Positions 1 to 7,957 of a stretch of DNA of 18,620 bases are shown piece by piece. The stretch spans positions 21,444 through 40,063 of the forward strand of contig JAHZCM010000004.1 of NCBI GenBank assembly GCA_019422905.1. Reading direction: 5' to 3'. The notes beneath the pieces were generated by a model. It worked only from the letters and a program-made list of their open reading frames with translations, searched no databases and was not told the DNA's origin. Origin of the DNA: Oscillospiraceae bacterium. Its GTDB lineage: Bacteria; Bacillota; Clostridia; Oscillospirales; Acutalibacteraceae. The translations under genes were made by a program, and so were the position numbers. Within the stretch, counting starts at the first letter, position 1; each line of letters opens with the position of its first letter.

Positions 1-1
1 C

Positions 2-820
2 GTCATCACGAATATCACGGAGGACGGCTTCCTCAAATTTCAGACGGTCGGCGGCGTCCGGCCGGAGGTGCTTTCCGGGCGCGCCGTGCTTGTAAACGGC
101 AAAACGCCGGGCGTGATCTGTGCAAAGCCGGTGCATCTGATGAAGGGCGACGAATTTGAGAAGCCTGTGCCGGTGGAGCGGCTTTCCATCGATATCGGCG
201 CATCGACGAGGGAAGAGGCCGAGACGTGCGTGCAGATCGGCGACAACGCGTCGTTCGTGCCGTTCTTCGAATCGTCCCGCGGGACGGTCAAGGCGAAATC
301 GCTCGACGACCGTGCGGGCTGCTTCATTCTGATCGAGCTGATGAAGAACGCGCTGGAATTCGATACCTGGTTTGTTTTCTCCGTGCAGGAGGAAATCGGC
401 CTGCGCGGCGCTGGAACGGCGGCCTATCTTGTGGAGCCGGACGCCGCGATCGTGCTGGAGGGCACGACGGCAGGCGACATAGTCGGCGTTGATCCGATCA
501 ATGCGGTTTGCAGACTGGGCGGCGGCGCGGCGGTTTCCTTTATCGACAAGAGAACTATTTTCACAAAGGCGTTTTTCAGGCGTGCGCTGGAGCTTGGCAG
601 AGAGAATGGGATTCCCTGCCAGCCGAAAACCGCCAGTGCAGGCGGCAACGATGCGGGCAGCATCCACGTTTCGAAAGCGGGCGTGAAAACCGTAGCGCTT
701 GCCGTGCCGTGCCGCTACATTCACGGGCCGGTTGCGCTGGCAAGCGAAGCGGACATAGAAAGCACGATGCGGCTGACCGCTTTGCTGATGGCGGAAATCT
801 CGGGCGGCAGGACGGCATGA
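2..820 (+). CDS. M42 family metallopeptidase (glutamyl aminopeptidase type), 5' truncated
   Basis: A cytosolic di-metal aminopeptidase that would trim N-terminal residues from peptides. The reading frame is open from base 2, so the true start lies outside the window and at least the N-terminal quarter, including the first metal-binding His, is missing. The visible part carries the M42 hallmarks in order: a beta-rich insert (GVICAKPVHLM), the metal-bridging Asp in SLDDRAG, the catalytic/metal Glu pair in SVQEEIGLRGA, an Asp region (LEGTTAGD) and the last metal-ligand His in CRYIHGP near the C-terminus. The stop overlaps the start of the next gene (ATGA at 817-820), so the two are translationally coupled. 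M42 enzymes are often loosely annotated as cellulases or endoglucanases; the motifs here support aminopeptidase. The family call is firm; the exact substrate preference is not visible. Confidence 0.92.
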   Translation, partial: VITNITEDGFLKFQTVGGVRPEVLSGRAVLVNGKTPGVICAKPVHLMKGDEFEKPVPVERLSIDIGASTREEAETCVQIGDNASFVPFFESSRGTVKAKSLDDRAGCFILIELMKNALEFDTWFVFSVQEEIGLRGAGTAAYLVEPDAAIVLEGTTAGDIVGVDPINAVCRLGGGAAVSFIDKRTIFTKAFFRRALELGRENGIPCQPKTASAGGNDAGSIHVSKAGVKTVALAVPCRYIHGPVALASEADIESTMRLTALLMAEISGGRTA

Positions 821-1524
821 TCCGCCTTGCGGAACAGATGGAACCGCTCCTGCCGCTGTGCGCGGATTCGCCGTTTGGGTGCCAGATTTTGTCCTGCGCG
901 GAGGCCTATGGCATGGAGCGCCCGTTTGCGCAGTTCTGGACGGACGGCAGCGCGGCCTACGGCAAGCTGGACGGCGTGATGCGCATCGCGGGAGACATCG
1001 CGGATGCCGGGGAGGCGCGCGGGTTTCTGCGCGCCGTCGGCGCCGGGAGTGTTTTCTGCGGCGGGGAAAACGCCGCGCGGCTCGGCCTTTCCGTGCAGGA
1101 GCAGGGCGCGGTGCTGAAAAAGGTGCTGTCCGGTGAAACGTCGGCGCCGGAGACGGTTTCTATCCAGGCGCTGTATGCGGTTTTGAAGGAAACCGGGATG
1201 GCCAGCGATTTTGAACCGTTCTATCTCGATCTATCCCACCGTCTGCGCCACGGGACGGCGCGCTGTGCGGCGCTTTACGATACGGGAAAAATGATTGCCA
1301 CCGCGTCCGCCGTGCTCGGCGGAGAAGCGGCGCTCATCACGGCCGTTGCAGTGCTGCCCGGCTTTCAGAGGCGCGGCTTTGGCAAGGCGGTTATGCGGAA
1401 AATAGAGGCGCAGCTCGGCGCGCGCACGGCCTACGTGCTGCGGGCAGCGCATGAAAACGAACGCTTCTACGCATCGCTCGGCTATACGCCCTGCGGCACG
1501 TGGTGCGCGGGAATCTTGGAATAA
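817..1524 (+). CDS. GNAT family N-acetyltransferase
   Basis: A predicted acetyl-CoA-dependent N-acetyltransferase of 235 residues. The GNAT fold occupies roughly residues 140-235, with the acetyl-CoA pyrophosphate-binding motif A visible as VLPGFQRRGFGKAVM and a typical C-terminal FYASLGY segment. The first ~140 residues are not recognisable and may be a degenerate second GNAT half. The frame is open upstream to about 508, but the ATG at 817 is preferred because it overlaps the peptidase stop as ATGA, a coupling arrangement; there is no strong Shine-Dalgarno of its own. Acceptor unknown. Co-translation with an aminopeptidase suggests, only as inference, a substrate related to amino acids or peptides. 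Confidence 0.85.
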   Translation: MIRLAEQMEPLLPLCADSPFGCQILSCAEAYGMERPFAQFWTDGSAAYGKLDGVMRIAGDIADAGEARGFLRAVGAGSVFCGGENAARLGLSVQEQGAVLKKVLSGETSAPETVSIQALYAVLKETGMASDFEPFYLDLSHRLRHGTARCAALYDTGKMIATASAVLGGEAALITAVAVLPGFQRRGFGKAVMRKIEAQLGARTAYVLRAAHENERFYASLGYTPCGTWCAGILE

Positions 1525-1541
1525 AGGTAAGGGTTTGTTTG

Positions 1542-2810
1542 ATGTACGAATTTTTCAACATAGACAGCCGCATTTTGAAAGCGGCTGAGGAGGCGGAGGC
1601 GCAGGCGGCGCCGTACCTCGCAAAAATCGCGGAAGTGCAGCGGTATAATCAGGAGAAGATGCAGGCGGCCTTTATGAAAGCCGGCGTCAGCGAGAGCCAT
1701 TTTGTCGCCACAACGGGCTATGGCTACGGTGACCGCGGGCGCGACGTGCTCGACGAGGTGTACGCGTACGCGCTCGGTGCGCAGGACGCGCTCTGCCGCT
1801 ATAATTTTGTCAGCGGCACGCATACGCTGACGGTCGCGCTGTTCGGCGTGCTGCGTCCGGGCGACACGATGCTCAGCGTGACCGGTATGCCGTACGACAC
1901 GCTGCGCGGCGTGATCGGCATTACGGGGGACGGCAACGGCTCGCTGAAGGAATTCGGCGTTCAGTATGAGCAGCTCGACCTCCTGCCGGACGGCACGCCG
2001 GACTATGCGGGCATGGAGACGGCGATCACACCGAAGCACCGCATGGTGTATATCCAGCGCTCGCGCGGGTACAGCCTGCGCCCGTCGCTGACGGTGGAGG
2101 AGATCGGGCGCATCGCGGAGATTGCAAAGCGCCGCGCGCCGGGCTGCATCGTGATGGTGGACAACTGCTACGGCGAATACGTGCAGAAGACCGAGCCGAC
2201 GGCGGTCGGCGCAGACCTGATGGCCGGTTCGCTGATTAAAAATCCGGGCGGCGGTATCGCGCCGACAGGCGGCTACATCGCAGGCCGCCGGGATCTCGTG
2301 GAAAGCTGTGCCTACCGGCTCACAACGCCCGGCACGGGCCGCGAGATCGGCTGCACGCTCGGCAACAACCGCGAGCTGTTTATGGGTGCGTTCCACGCGC
2401 CGAACGTCACCGGTGAGGCGCTGAAAACAGCGGTATTTACGGCCGCGTTGTTCGAGCGCTTCGGCTATGATGTTACGCCGCGCTACGACGAGCCGCGCGC
2501 CGATATCATTCAGGCGGTGAAGCTCCGCGAGCGGGACGCGCTCTGCGCCTTTGTCCGCGGTATTCAGCAGGGCGCGCCGGTCGATTCCTTCGTCGTGCCG
2601 GAGCCGAGCCCGATGCCCGGCTATGACTGCGACGTGATTATGGCGTCCGGCTCGTTTACATTCGGCTCGTCTATCGAGCTTTCGGCGGATGCGCCGCTTC
2701 GGGAGCCGTATGCCGCGTGGATGCAGGGCGGCGTCAATTTCAACAGCGGCCGTCTTGGCGCAATCTTAGCCGCGCAGTCGATGCTTAAGGCAGGATTTAT
2801 CCGGTTCTGA
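1542..2810 (+). CDS. Met_gamma_lyase family PLP-dependent protein (aluminium-resistance/YnbB-like)
   Basis: A fold-type I PLP enzyme of 422 residues resembling the Met_gamma_lyase family (PF06838), often named aluminium resistance protein or YnbB in Firmicutes. The start ATG at 1542 (MYEFFNIDSRI) follows an AAGGTAAG-like ribosome site at about 1524-1531. Visible features are a glycine/tyrosine-rich cofactor segment (TTGYGYGDRGRD), FVSGTHTLTVALFG, VMVDNCYGE with the Asp expected to contact the pyridine nitrogen, and the likely Schiff-base lysine K233 in SLIKNPGGG. The family resembles Cys/Met metabolism lyases, but its physiological substrate is not established. It begins 17 bp after the GNAT gene and is probably in the same transcript. 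The family call is confident; 'methionine gamma-lyase' should not be taken as a proven activity. Confidence 0.88.
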   Translation: MYEFFNIDSRILKAAEEAEAQAAPYLAKIAEVQRYNQEKMQAAFMKAGVSESHFVATTGYGYGDRGRDVLDEVYAYALGAQDALCRYNFVSGTHTLTVALFGVLRPGDTMLSVTGMPYDTLRGVIGITGDGNGSLKEFGVQYEQLDLLPDGTPDYAGMETAITPKHRMVYIQRSRGYSLRPSLTVEEIGRIAEIAKRRAPGCIVMVDNCYGEYVQKTEPTAVGADLMAGSLIKNPGGGIAPTGGYIAGRRDLVESCAYRLTTPGTGREIGCTLGNNRELFMGAFHAPNVTGEALKTAVFTAALFERFGYDVTPRYDEPRADIIQAVKLRERDALCAFVRGIQQGAPVDSFVVPEPSPMPGYDCDVIMASGSFTFGSSIELSADAPLREPYAAWMQGGVNFNSGRLGAILAAQSMLKAGFIRF

Positions 2811-2867
2811 GCGGATTTTGTGGATGGAGAATATCGTACTGGGTGCAAAAAGCACAGGGTACAAATC

Positions 2868-2879
2868 GGGGAGGGAAAG
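2868..2879 (+). promoter_or_regulatory. Ribosome binding site deciding the start of the second GNAT gene
   Basis: The purine-rich run GGGGAGGGAAAG lies a few bases ahead of the GTG at 2883. The in-frame ATG at 2820 has no such site, which is why the shorter GTG start was chosen. Confidence 0.6.
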
Positions 2880-2882
2880 TGT

Positions 2883-3377
2883 GTGATTGCGGAGATTGAT
2901 GAATATCAGCTCACGGAATGTCTGCAAGTGCTGCACAGGGGCTACGAGACCGTCGCAGTTCAATTCCACCTGACAAACGACAACTGCCCTTACCGCGGCC
3001 GGGCGGATCTTCCGCTGGCGGTGCTCACCGGGGAATTCTTATCCGGCATAAAAATGTACGGATACCGGCAGGAAAACCGCATTGCCGCGTTTGTTTCCAT
3101 GAATATCGGCAGAGAGCGGATCAAGCCGAACGATGTCGTGGTCCTTCCCGAATTCCGGCACAGAGGCATTGGCACGGCCTTGCTCAATTTTTCCAAAAGC
3201 AGAGCCATCGGGCAGAATATTCCCAAGGTTTCCCTCGGCATGATCGACGACAATAAGACGCTGAGAGAATGGTATGAGCGGAACGGGTTTGTAAACATCG
3301 GATATAAAAAATATCCAAAGGCGCCCTTTGCCGTCGGGTATATGGAATGGAAAAATCCGCATTTCAGAGAAAGCTGA
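2883..3377 (+). CDS. GNAT family N-acetyltransferase
   Basis: A single-domain GNAT of 164 residues from the GTG start (reads MIAEIDEYQLTECLQVL). Motif A is clear as VVVLPEFRHRGIGTALL, followed by the conserved late-GNAT pattern NKTLREWYERNGF, which positions acetyl-CoA and the last strand. An in-frame ATG at 2820 would add 21 residues, but these look non-conserved and lack a ribosome site, whereas GTG 2883 has GGGGAGGG upstream and gives the usual GNAT N-terminus. It follows the PLP enzyme by 72 bp. The acceptor cannot be told from sequence; small molecules such as amines, amino acids or antibiotics are all possible. Confidence 0.85.
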   Translation: MIAEIDEYQLTECLQVLHRGYETVAVQFHLTNDNCPYRGRADLPLAVLTGEFLSGIKMYGYRQENRIAAFVSMNIGRERIKPNDVVVLPEFRHRGIGTALLNFSKSRAIGQNIPKVSLGMIDDNKTLREWYERNGFVNIGYKKYPKAPFAVGYMEWKNPHFRES

Positions 3378-3512
3378 CAGCCCCCTTGCTTGCCCTCAGA
3401 AACAGGTTGGCCGGGCAGAGGACGCCGGATCGAAAAGCTGTTTACGCACTCTTGCTATGGAGACGTTAAAGACTACGGGGATATTAAAAATGAAGATGCT
3501 AAGGAGGACTGA
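3378..3512 (+). pseudogene. Possible tail of a decayed gene (coding-like remnant)
   Basis: Between the GNAT stop (TGA 3375-3377) and the kinase start there is no full gene. The same frame continues to a second TGA at 3510-3512, and its last part reads like authentic protein: RRIEKLFTHS followed by CYGDVKDYGDIKNEDAKED. There is no upstream start with a ribosome site in this frame, and the first ~16 codons after the GNAT stop look random. It may be the 3' end of a deleted gene or chance. The AAGGAGG inside it (3501-3507) serves as the ribosome site of the kinase. Confidence 0.3.
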
Positions 3513-3515
3513 TCC

Positions 3516-4025
3516 ATGCCAAAGCTGATTATTTTAAGAGGAAATTCCGGCAGCGGCAAAACCTCTGCCGCAAAAGCGCTGCAGGAGAAATTCGGACCGA
3601 ATACCATGCTGATTTCGCATGACATGGTCCGCATGCAGATCCTGCATGTATCCGGAGCGCTGGGCGTTGAGAAATCGCTGCCGCTGATGATCAGCCTGAT
3701 GCGGTACGGCCGGCAGCATTCGGAAATCACGATTCTGGAGGGCATTTTGCCTGCGGCGGAGTACGAGCCGCTGTTTGAAGCCTGTGCAGAGGCCTACGGT
3801 CCCGATATTTTCGCTTATTACTGGGATGTTTCCTTTGAGGAAACCCTGCGGCGGCACGGCACAAAACCGAACCGGCTTGATTTTGGAGAGGCGGACATGC
3901 GCAGATGGTGGAAGGATAAGGACTACCTCACCGCTCTTTCCGAAACGATTCTGAAGGAGAACTTGAGTCTGGAAGCTGCGGTCGAGCGGATTTACCGCGA
4001 TGTAACGGCAGCTCAAAAATTATGA
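3516..4025 (+). CDS. Small P-loop kinase (zeta-toxin/AAA_33-like)
   Basis: A 169-residue P-loop protein. Walker A is at residues 9-16 (GNSGSGKT), right after a hydrophobic first strand (KLIILR). ISHDMVRM around residues 33-40 fits the Asp/Arg substrate-binding position of zeta-toxin/chloramphenicol-phosphotransferase-like small-molecule kinases. ILEGIL is a Walker-B-like strand, and the later Arg-rich segment (EETLRRHGTK) fits a lid. ATG 3516 has a perfect AAGGAGG eight bases upstream. Such proteins are often annotated as uridine kinase or zeta toxin without evidence. No antitoxin-like small ORF sits next to it, so a toxin role is not supported. It lies 16 bp ahead of the GH3 gene and is probably co-transcribed, so a sugar or nucleoside substrate is possible but unproven. 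Confidence 0.8.
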   Translation: MPKLIILRGNSGSGKTSAAKALQEKFGPNTMLISHDMVRMQILHVSGALGVEKSLPLMISLMRYGRQHSEITILEGILPAAEYEPLFEACAEAYGPDIFAYYWDVSFEETLRRHGTKPNRLDFGEADMRRWWKDKDYLTALSETILKENLSLEAAVERIYRDVTAAQKL

Positions 4026-4041
4026 CTGGAGGAAGGATAAA

Positions 4042-6141
4042 ATGCGAGACAGAAAGCAGGCACAGGCCAGAGCGAAGGCGCTTGTGGCCCAGATGACAAT
4101 AGAGGAGCGCGCGTCGCAGCTCAAGTATGACGCGCCGGCGATCGAGCGTCTCGGCGTTCCGGCATATAACTGGTGGAACGAGGCGCTGCACGGCGTGGCG
4201 CGCGCCGGCACGGCGACGATGTTCCCGCAGCCGATTGCGATGGCCTCCATGTTTGACGAGGACATTATGAAGAAAATCGGCGACGTTGTGGCGACGGAAG
4301 CGCGCGCCAAATACAACGAGGCCGTGAAGCACGGTGACCGCGACATCTATAAGGGTTTGACCTTCTGGTCGCCGAACATCAACCTGTTCCGTGACCCGCG
4401 CTGGGGCAGAGGTCAGGAAACATACAGCGAGGATCCGTATCTGACGGCGCGTCTCGGCGTTTCATACATCAAGGGCCTGCAGGGAGACGGCAAGTATTTA
4501 AAGGTGGCGGCGTGCGCGAAGCACTACGCGGTTCACAGCGGCCCGGAGGCGATTCGCCATGAGTTTAACGCCGAGGTCAGCGAAAAGGACCTCTGGGAGA
4601 CCTACCTGCCCGCATTTGAGGCGGCGGTCAAGGAAGGCGAGGTCGAAGCCGTCATGGGCGCGTACAACCGCACGCTCGGCGAGCCGTGCTGCGGCAGCGA
4701 GCTGCTGATGAAGAAAATCCTGCGGGGCAAATGGGGCTTTGAAGGCCATTATGTCTCGGACTGCTGGGCAATCGCCGATTTCCACAATTTCCATCATATT
4801 ACGGCGACGGCTCCGGAATCCGCGGCGCTTGCCATTAAAATGGGCTGCGATGTAAACTGCGGCAATACATATCTGCACCTGCTGCAGGCTCTGGAAGCAG
4901 GGCTGATTACGGAAAATGAAATCACCACGGCGGCGGAGCGGCTGTTCACAACGCGCTTCCTGCTCGGTGAGTTTGACGAGGAATGCGAATACAACACGAT
5001 TCCGTATGAAACGGTTGAGTGCCCGGAGCACCTTGCGCTCAGCGAGGAGGCTGCCCGCCGGAGCGTCGTGCTGCTGAAAAATGACGGCGTTCTGCCGCTC
5101 AATTTGGAGAAAATCAAAACGATCGGCGTGATCGGCCCGAACGCCAACGACCGTATGGCGCTGATCGGCAACTATCACGGCACGGCGTCCCGGTATATCA
5201 CCGTGCTGGAGGGCATTCAGGATTACGCCGGCGATAAGGCCCGCGTGCTGTATGCCGAGGGCTGTCACCTGTACCGTGACTGCGCGGAGAACCTTGCGCT
5301 GCCGGGCGACCGTTTGGCCGAGGCCGTGACCGTGGCGGAGCACAGCGATGTCGTCGTGCTCGTCGTCGGCCTGAACGAGAATCTGGAGGGCGAGGAAATG
5401 CACGAGAGCAACGCAGGCGGTTCCGGCGACAAGCTGGATCTGCTTCTGCCCGCGCCGCAGCGCAGGCTGATGGAGGCCGTAGCGGAGACCGGCAAGCCGG
5501 TGATCCTGATCAATATGACCGGCAGTGCGATGGATCTGCGCTTTGCGGACAAGCACTTTGCAGCGGTTTTGCAGGGCTGGTATCCGGGCGCGCGCGGCGG
5601 CAAGGCGATTGCGGAGCTGCTCTTCGGCAAGTATTCTCCGAGCGGCAAGCTGCCCGTCACGTTCTACAATTCGGCGGACGATCTGCCGGCGTTTACGGAC
5701 TACGCGATGGAAAACCGCACCTACCGCTATTTCCAAGGCGACGTGCTGTACCCGTTCGGCTTCGGCCTGACCTACGGCAAGGCGGCGGTGACGGACGCCG
5801 TGCTGCGCGAAACTGCGGACGGCTATGTGGTGACGGTAACGGTTGAAAACAGCGGCTGCGCGGCGGAGGAGACCGTCGAGCTGTACATCCGCGACAACGA
5901 ATCGGAATTTGCGGTGAGGAACCACAGCTTGTGCGGCTTTAAGCCCGTGTCTCTCGGTGCGGGGGAAACGAAAACGGTGGAAATCTCGTTCCCGAAGTCG
6001 GTGCTGGAAGTCGTGGACGATCACGGCGAGCGCCGCATAGACAGCCATAGCTTTACAATTTTTGCCGGGCTTTCCCAGCCGGATGCAAGAAGCTGCGCGC
6101 TGCTCGGCACAAGGCCGGCGGAAATTGAGCTGCATATTTAA
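4042..6141 (+). CDS. Glycoside hydrolase family 3 (beta-xylosidase/beta-glucosidase type)
   Basis: A retaining exo-glycosidase of 699 residues that releases terminal beta-linked sugars from oligosaccharides. Domain order is an N-terminal TIM-barrel-like domain with YNWWNEALHGVARAG and TFWSPNINLFRDPRWGRGQETYSEDP, the catalytic nucleophile D240 in VSDCWAI, then the alpha/beta sandwich with RRSVVLLKND, IGVIGPNA and the acid/base region LEGEEMHE (E449 or E451), and a C-terminal fibronectin-III-like domain from about residue 570 (YPFGFGLTYG onward). The NWWNEALHG signature is typical of the xylosidase-like GH3 branch. There is no signal peptide, so it should act in the cytosol on imported oligosaccharides. 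The start is supported by GGAGGAAGG at 4027-4035. No transporter or regulator lies next to it. Family assignment is firm; xylose versus glucose specificity is inference. Confidence 0.95.
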   Translation: MRDRKQAQARAKALVAQMTIEERASQLKYDAPAIERLGVPAYNWWNEALHGVARAGTATMFPQPIAMASMFDEDIMKKIGDVVATEARAKYNEAVKHGDRDIYKGLTFWSPNINLFRDPRWGRGQETYSEDPYLTARLGVSYIKGLQGDGKYLKVAACAKHYAVHSGPEAIRHEFNAEVSEKDLWETYLPAFEAAVKEGEVEAVMGAYNRTLGEPCCGSELLMKKILRGKWGFEGHYVSDCWAIADFHNFHHITATAPESAALAIKMGCDVNCGNTYLHLLQALEAGLITENEITTAAERLFTTRFLLGEFDEECEYNTIPYETVECPEHLALSEEAARRSVVLLKNDGVLPLNLEKIKTIGVIGPNANDRMALIGNYHGTASRYITVLEGIQDYAGDKARVLYAEGCHLYRDCAENLALPGDRLAEAVTVAEHSDVVVLVVGLNENLEGEEMHESNAGGSGDKLDLLLPAPQRRLMEAVAETGKPVILINMTGSAMDLRFADKHFAAVLQGWYPGARGGKAIAELLFGKYSPSGKLPVTFYNSADDLPAFTDYAMENRTYRYFQGDVLYPFGFGLTYGKAAVTDAVLRETADGYVVTVTVENSGCAAEETVELYIRDNESEFAVRNHSLCGFKPVSLGAGETKTVEISFPKSVLEVVDDHGERRIDSHSFTIFAGLSQPDARSCALLGTRPAEIELHI

Positions 6142-6182
6142 AGCGGGATCAGCTTTTTCGCAAAGATAGAACGGTTTCTTAA

Positions 6183-6227
6183 TGCATCCCCTCGTGCCGC
6201 TCCGTTCAACCGGCACGAGGGGATGCA
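6183..6227. repeat. Perfect 17-bp inverted repeat (hairpin)
   Basis: Arms TGCATCCCCTCGTGCCG (6183-6199) and its exact reverse complement (6211-6227) flank an 11-base loop. It lies 42 bp after the GH3 stop and could terminate or protect that transcript. No T-run follows on either strand, so it is not a standard intrinsic terminator. A dispersed palindromic repeat unit is an alternative. Confidence 0.85.
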
Positions 6228-6279
6228 ATTGCGTTCAAGGATCTTCGGCCGCAGGCGCGCTCAAAGGTTCTGCCGGGTA

Positions 6280-6366
6280 CGGGGCCGGGCATGCGTGTTG
6301 CCGCGGAAAACCGGGGACAGATCCGGAGCCGGGTATATGTGCCGTTGCGGGAAATCGGGCACAGAT
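6280..6366. repeat. Imperfect tandem direct repeat, two 43-base copies at 44-base spacing
   Basis: The copies at 6280-6322 and 6324-6366 match at 32 of 43 positions without gaps, and most differences are C/T or G/A transitions. Both end in ACAGAT and both begin CGG(G/A)GCCGGG. The pattern suggests an old duplication in non-coding DNA. Confidence 0.6.
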
Positions 6367-6492
6367 ACTGCTCAAAAGCGCCGTATTCCGGTATATTGGG
6401 GAACTACTGCGCCGCGGTATGCCTTTGCCGCAGCTCTGGCTTTGCTTTTAACGGTAAGCTCGATCATCCCCGCAGAAGGGGGCGCCGGCTGC

Positions 6493-6521
6493 TTTACAAG
6501 AAGGCGAAAAAGTCGTATACT
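6493..6521 (+). promoter_or_regulatory. Sigma-A-type promoter of the MATE gene
   Basis: TTTACA (6493-6498), a 17-base spacer and TATACT (6516-6521), about 30 bases ahead of the ribosome site and start. Confidence 0.7.
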
Positions 6522-6542
6522 GAATATCATGGAATTTGTTTT

Positions 6543-6549
6543 AAGGCGG
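6543..6549 (+). promoter_or_regulatory. Ribosome binding site deciding the MATE start
   Basis: AAGGCGG ends one base before an ATG at 6551, too close to serve it, but is seven bases from the in-frame ATG at 6557. The second ATG is therefore the likelier start. Confidence 0.55.
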
Positions 6550-6556
6550 GATGTAT

Positions 6557-7957
6557 ATGCAGGCGAACAGTGATTTTTCAAAGGGGAAGGTGTCGGGCAA
6601 CATTCTGCGTCTTGCAATCCCGATGGTTCTGGCGCAGCTTGTCAACGTCCTGTATAACGTGGTGGACCGCATGTATATCGGCCATATTGCGGAGGCCTCC
6701 GTCAATGCGCTGACCGGCGTGGGCCTGACGTTTCCGATTCTGCTGATTATCACGGCGTTTGCGAATTTATTTGGCACCGGCGGCACGCCGCTGTTTTCGA
6801 TGGCGCGCGGCGCGGCGCAGCACGAAGTGGGGGACGAGCAGAAAAAGCGCGCGGCAACCGTGATGAACAACACCTTTTTCATGCTCGTTGCGACGGGCCT
6901 TGTGCTCACCGTTGTGATGCTGCTCATCAAGAAGCCGTTTCTTTACCTTTTCGGCGCAAGCGACGTGACATACCCGTATGCGGACAGCTACATCACGATC
7001 TATATGTTCGGCAGCGTTTTCGTGATGATTTCGCTCGGTATGAACGGCTTCATCAACGCACAGGGCTTTGCCAACAAGGGCATGATGACGGTGCTGATCG
7101 GCGCGGTTTTGAATATTGCGCTGGATCCGCTGTTCATTTTTGTCCTCGATATGGGCGTACGCGGCGCCGCGCTCGCCACCGTCATCTCACAGTTTGTTTC
7201 GGCTCTTTGGGTGATCCGGTTCCTGACCGGCAAAAAAACGCTGTTTCGCCTGGACTTCAAGCACATGCGGCCGCAGTGGAAGCTGGTGCGGGAGATTATT
7301 TCGCTGGGCATTTCCGGCTTTATCGTGAGCTTTACGTCGAGCGCCGTGCAGATCGTCTGCAATATGATGCTTTCGCAGTTCGGCGGGGATCTGTTTGTCG
7401 GCGTTATGACGGTGATCAATTCGATCCGCGAGGTCACCTTTGCGCCGGTCAATGGTATGACGAGTGCGGCGAACCCTGTGATCGGCTTCAACTACGGCGC
7501 GGAGGAATACAAGCGCGTCCAAACGGCCATCCGGTTTATCAGCGCGATCTGCGTGGGCTACATGGTGGTGATCTGGCTTCTGCTGATGCTTTTCCCGCGC
7601 TTCTTTATCAGCATTTTCAATGACGATCCGGCGCTTGTGGAAGCGTGCGCGGATTCCATGTTCATCTACTTCTTCGGCTGCTTTATGATGTCGCTGCAAA
7701 TTGCGGGGCAGACCGTGGCGCAGGCGCTTGGGCGCTCGAAGCAGGCGATCTTTTTCTCCCTGCTGCGCAAGGTCGTGATCGTGATTCCTCTGACGCTTCT
7801 GCTGCCGTATATCCCCGGCTTGGGCGTCAACGGCGTTTTCCTTGCCGAGCCGATTTCGAATTTCCTCGGCGGCGGCGCGTGTTACATCACCATGCTGTGT
7901 ACGCTCTGGCGGGAAATGAAGAGAAAGGAAAAGGAAAAAGCTGCGCGGGCCGTTTAG
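6557..7957 (+). CDS. MATE family efflux transporter
   Basis: An integral membrane multidrug/toxin extruder of 466 residues, expected to have 12 transmembrane helices in two halves and to export cationic drugs, metabolites or dyes using a Na+ or H+ gradient. The N-terminus (SGNILRLAIPMVLAQLVNVLYN, split by a helix start) followed by VVDRMYIGHI is the classic first MATE helix pair. Later segments such as NGFINAQGFANKGMM, VLNIALDPLFIF and NPVIGFNYGA match the family, the last marking the second half. The C-terminus is a short Lys/Arg/Glu-rich cytosolic tail. It has its own promoter (6493-6521) and ends inside a bidirectional terminator shared with the convergent lipoprotein gene. The substrate cannot be predicted. 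Confidence 0.93.
   Translation: MQANSDFSKGKVSGNILRLAIPMVLAQLVNVLYNVVDRMYIGHIAEASVNALTGVGLTFPILLIITAFANLFGTGGTPLFSMARGAAQHEVGDEQKKRAATVMNNTFFMLVATGLVLTVVMLLIKKPFLYLFGASDVTYPYADSYITIYMFGSVFVMISLGMNGFINAQGFANKGMMTVLIGAVLNIALDPLFIFVLDMGVRGAALATVISQFVSALWVIRFLTGKKTLFRLDFKHMRPQWKLVREIISLGISGFIVSFTSSAVQIVCNMMLSQFGGDLFVGVMTVINSIREVTFAPVNGMTSAANPVIGFNYGAEEYKRVQTAIRFISAICVGYMVVIWLLLMLFPRFFISIFNDDPALVEACADSMFIYFFGCFMMSLQIAGQTVAQALGRSKQAIFFSLLRKVVIVIPLTLLLPYIPGLGVNGVFLAEPISNFLGGGACYITMLCTLWREMKRKEKEKAARAV

Larger units (their letters stand above)
6142..6556. other. Gene-free stretch of 415 bp
   Basis: This stretch holds no convincing gene: frames open across it begin without ribosome sites and have unlikely compositions rich in Arg and Cys. 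It contains a perfect inverted repeat (6183-6227), an imperfect tandem repeat (6280-6366) and the promoter and ribosome site of the MATE gene at its right end. The middle part (6367-6480) shows nothing else I can name. Confidence 0.6.

Noticed and set aside
3375..3512. Readthrough or selenocysteine at the GNAT TGA, since the frame stays open to a second TGA
   Set aside because: The GNAT domain is already complete and the first codons after the TGA look random; no SECIS-like hairpin follows directly.
3516..4025. Zeta-type toxin of a toxin-antitoxin pair
   Set aside because: No small antitoxin-like gene sits next to it, and zeta-like folds are shared with many metabolic kinases.
4498..6228. 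Long open frame on the minus strand opposite the GH3 gene; similar ones lie opposite glpK (9438-11258), dacA (13216-14646) and the PLP enzyme (1482-2396)
   Set aside because: High GC removes stops from antisense frames; the translations are rich in Arg, His and Gln with no recognised domains, while the plus-strand genes are certain.
6223..6573. Possible gene in the 415-bp stretch before the MATE gene
   Set aside because: No ribosome site; composition is Arg/Cys-rich and unlike the neighbours; it overlaps the MATE promoter and the tandem repeat.
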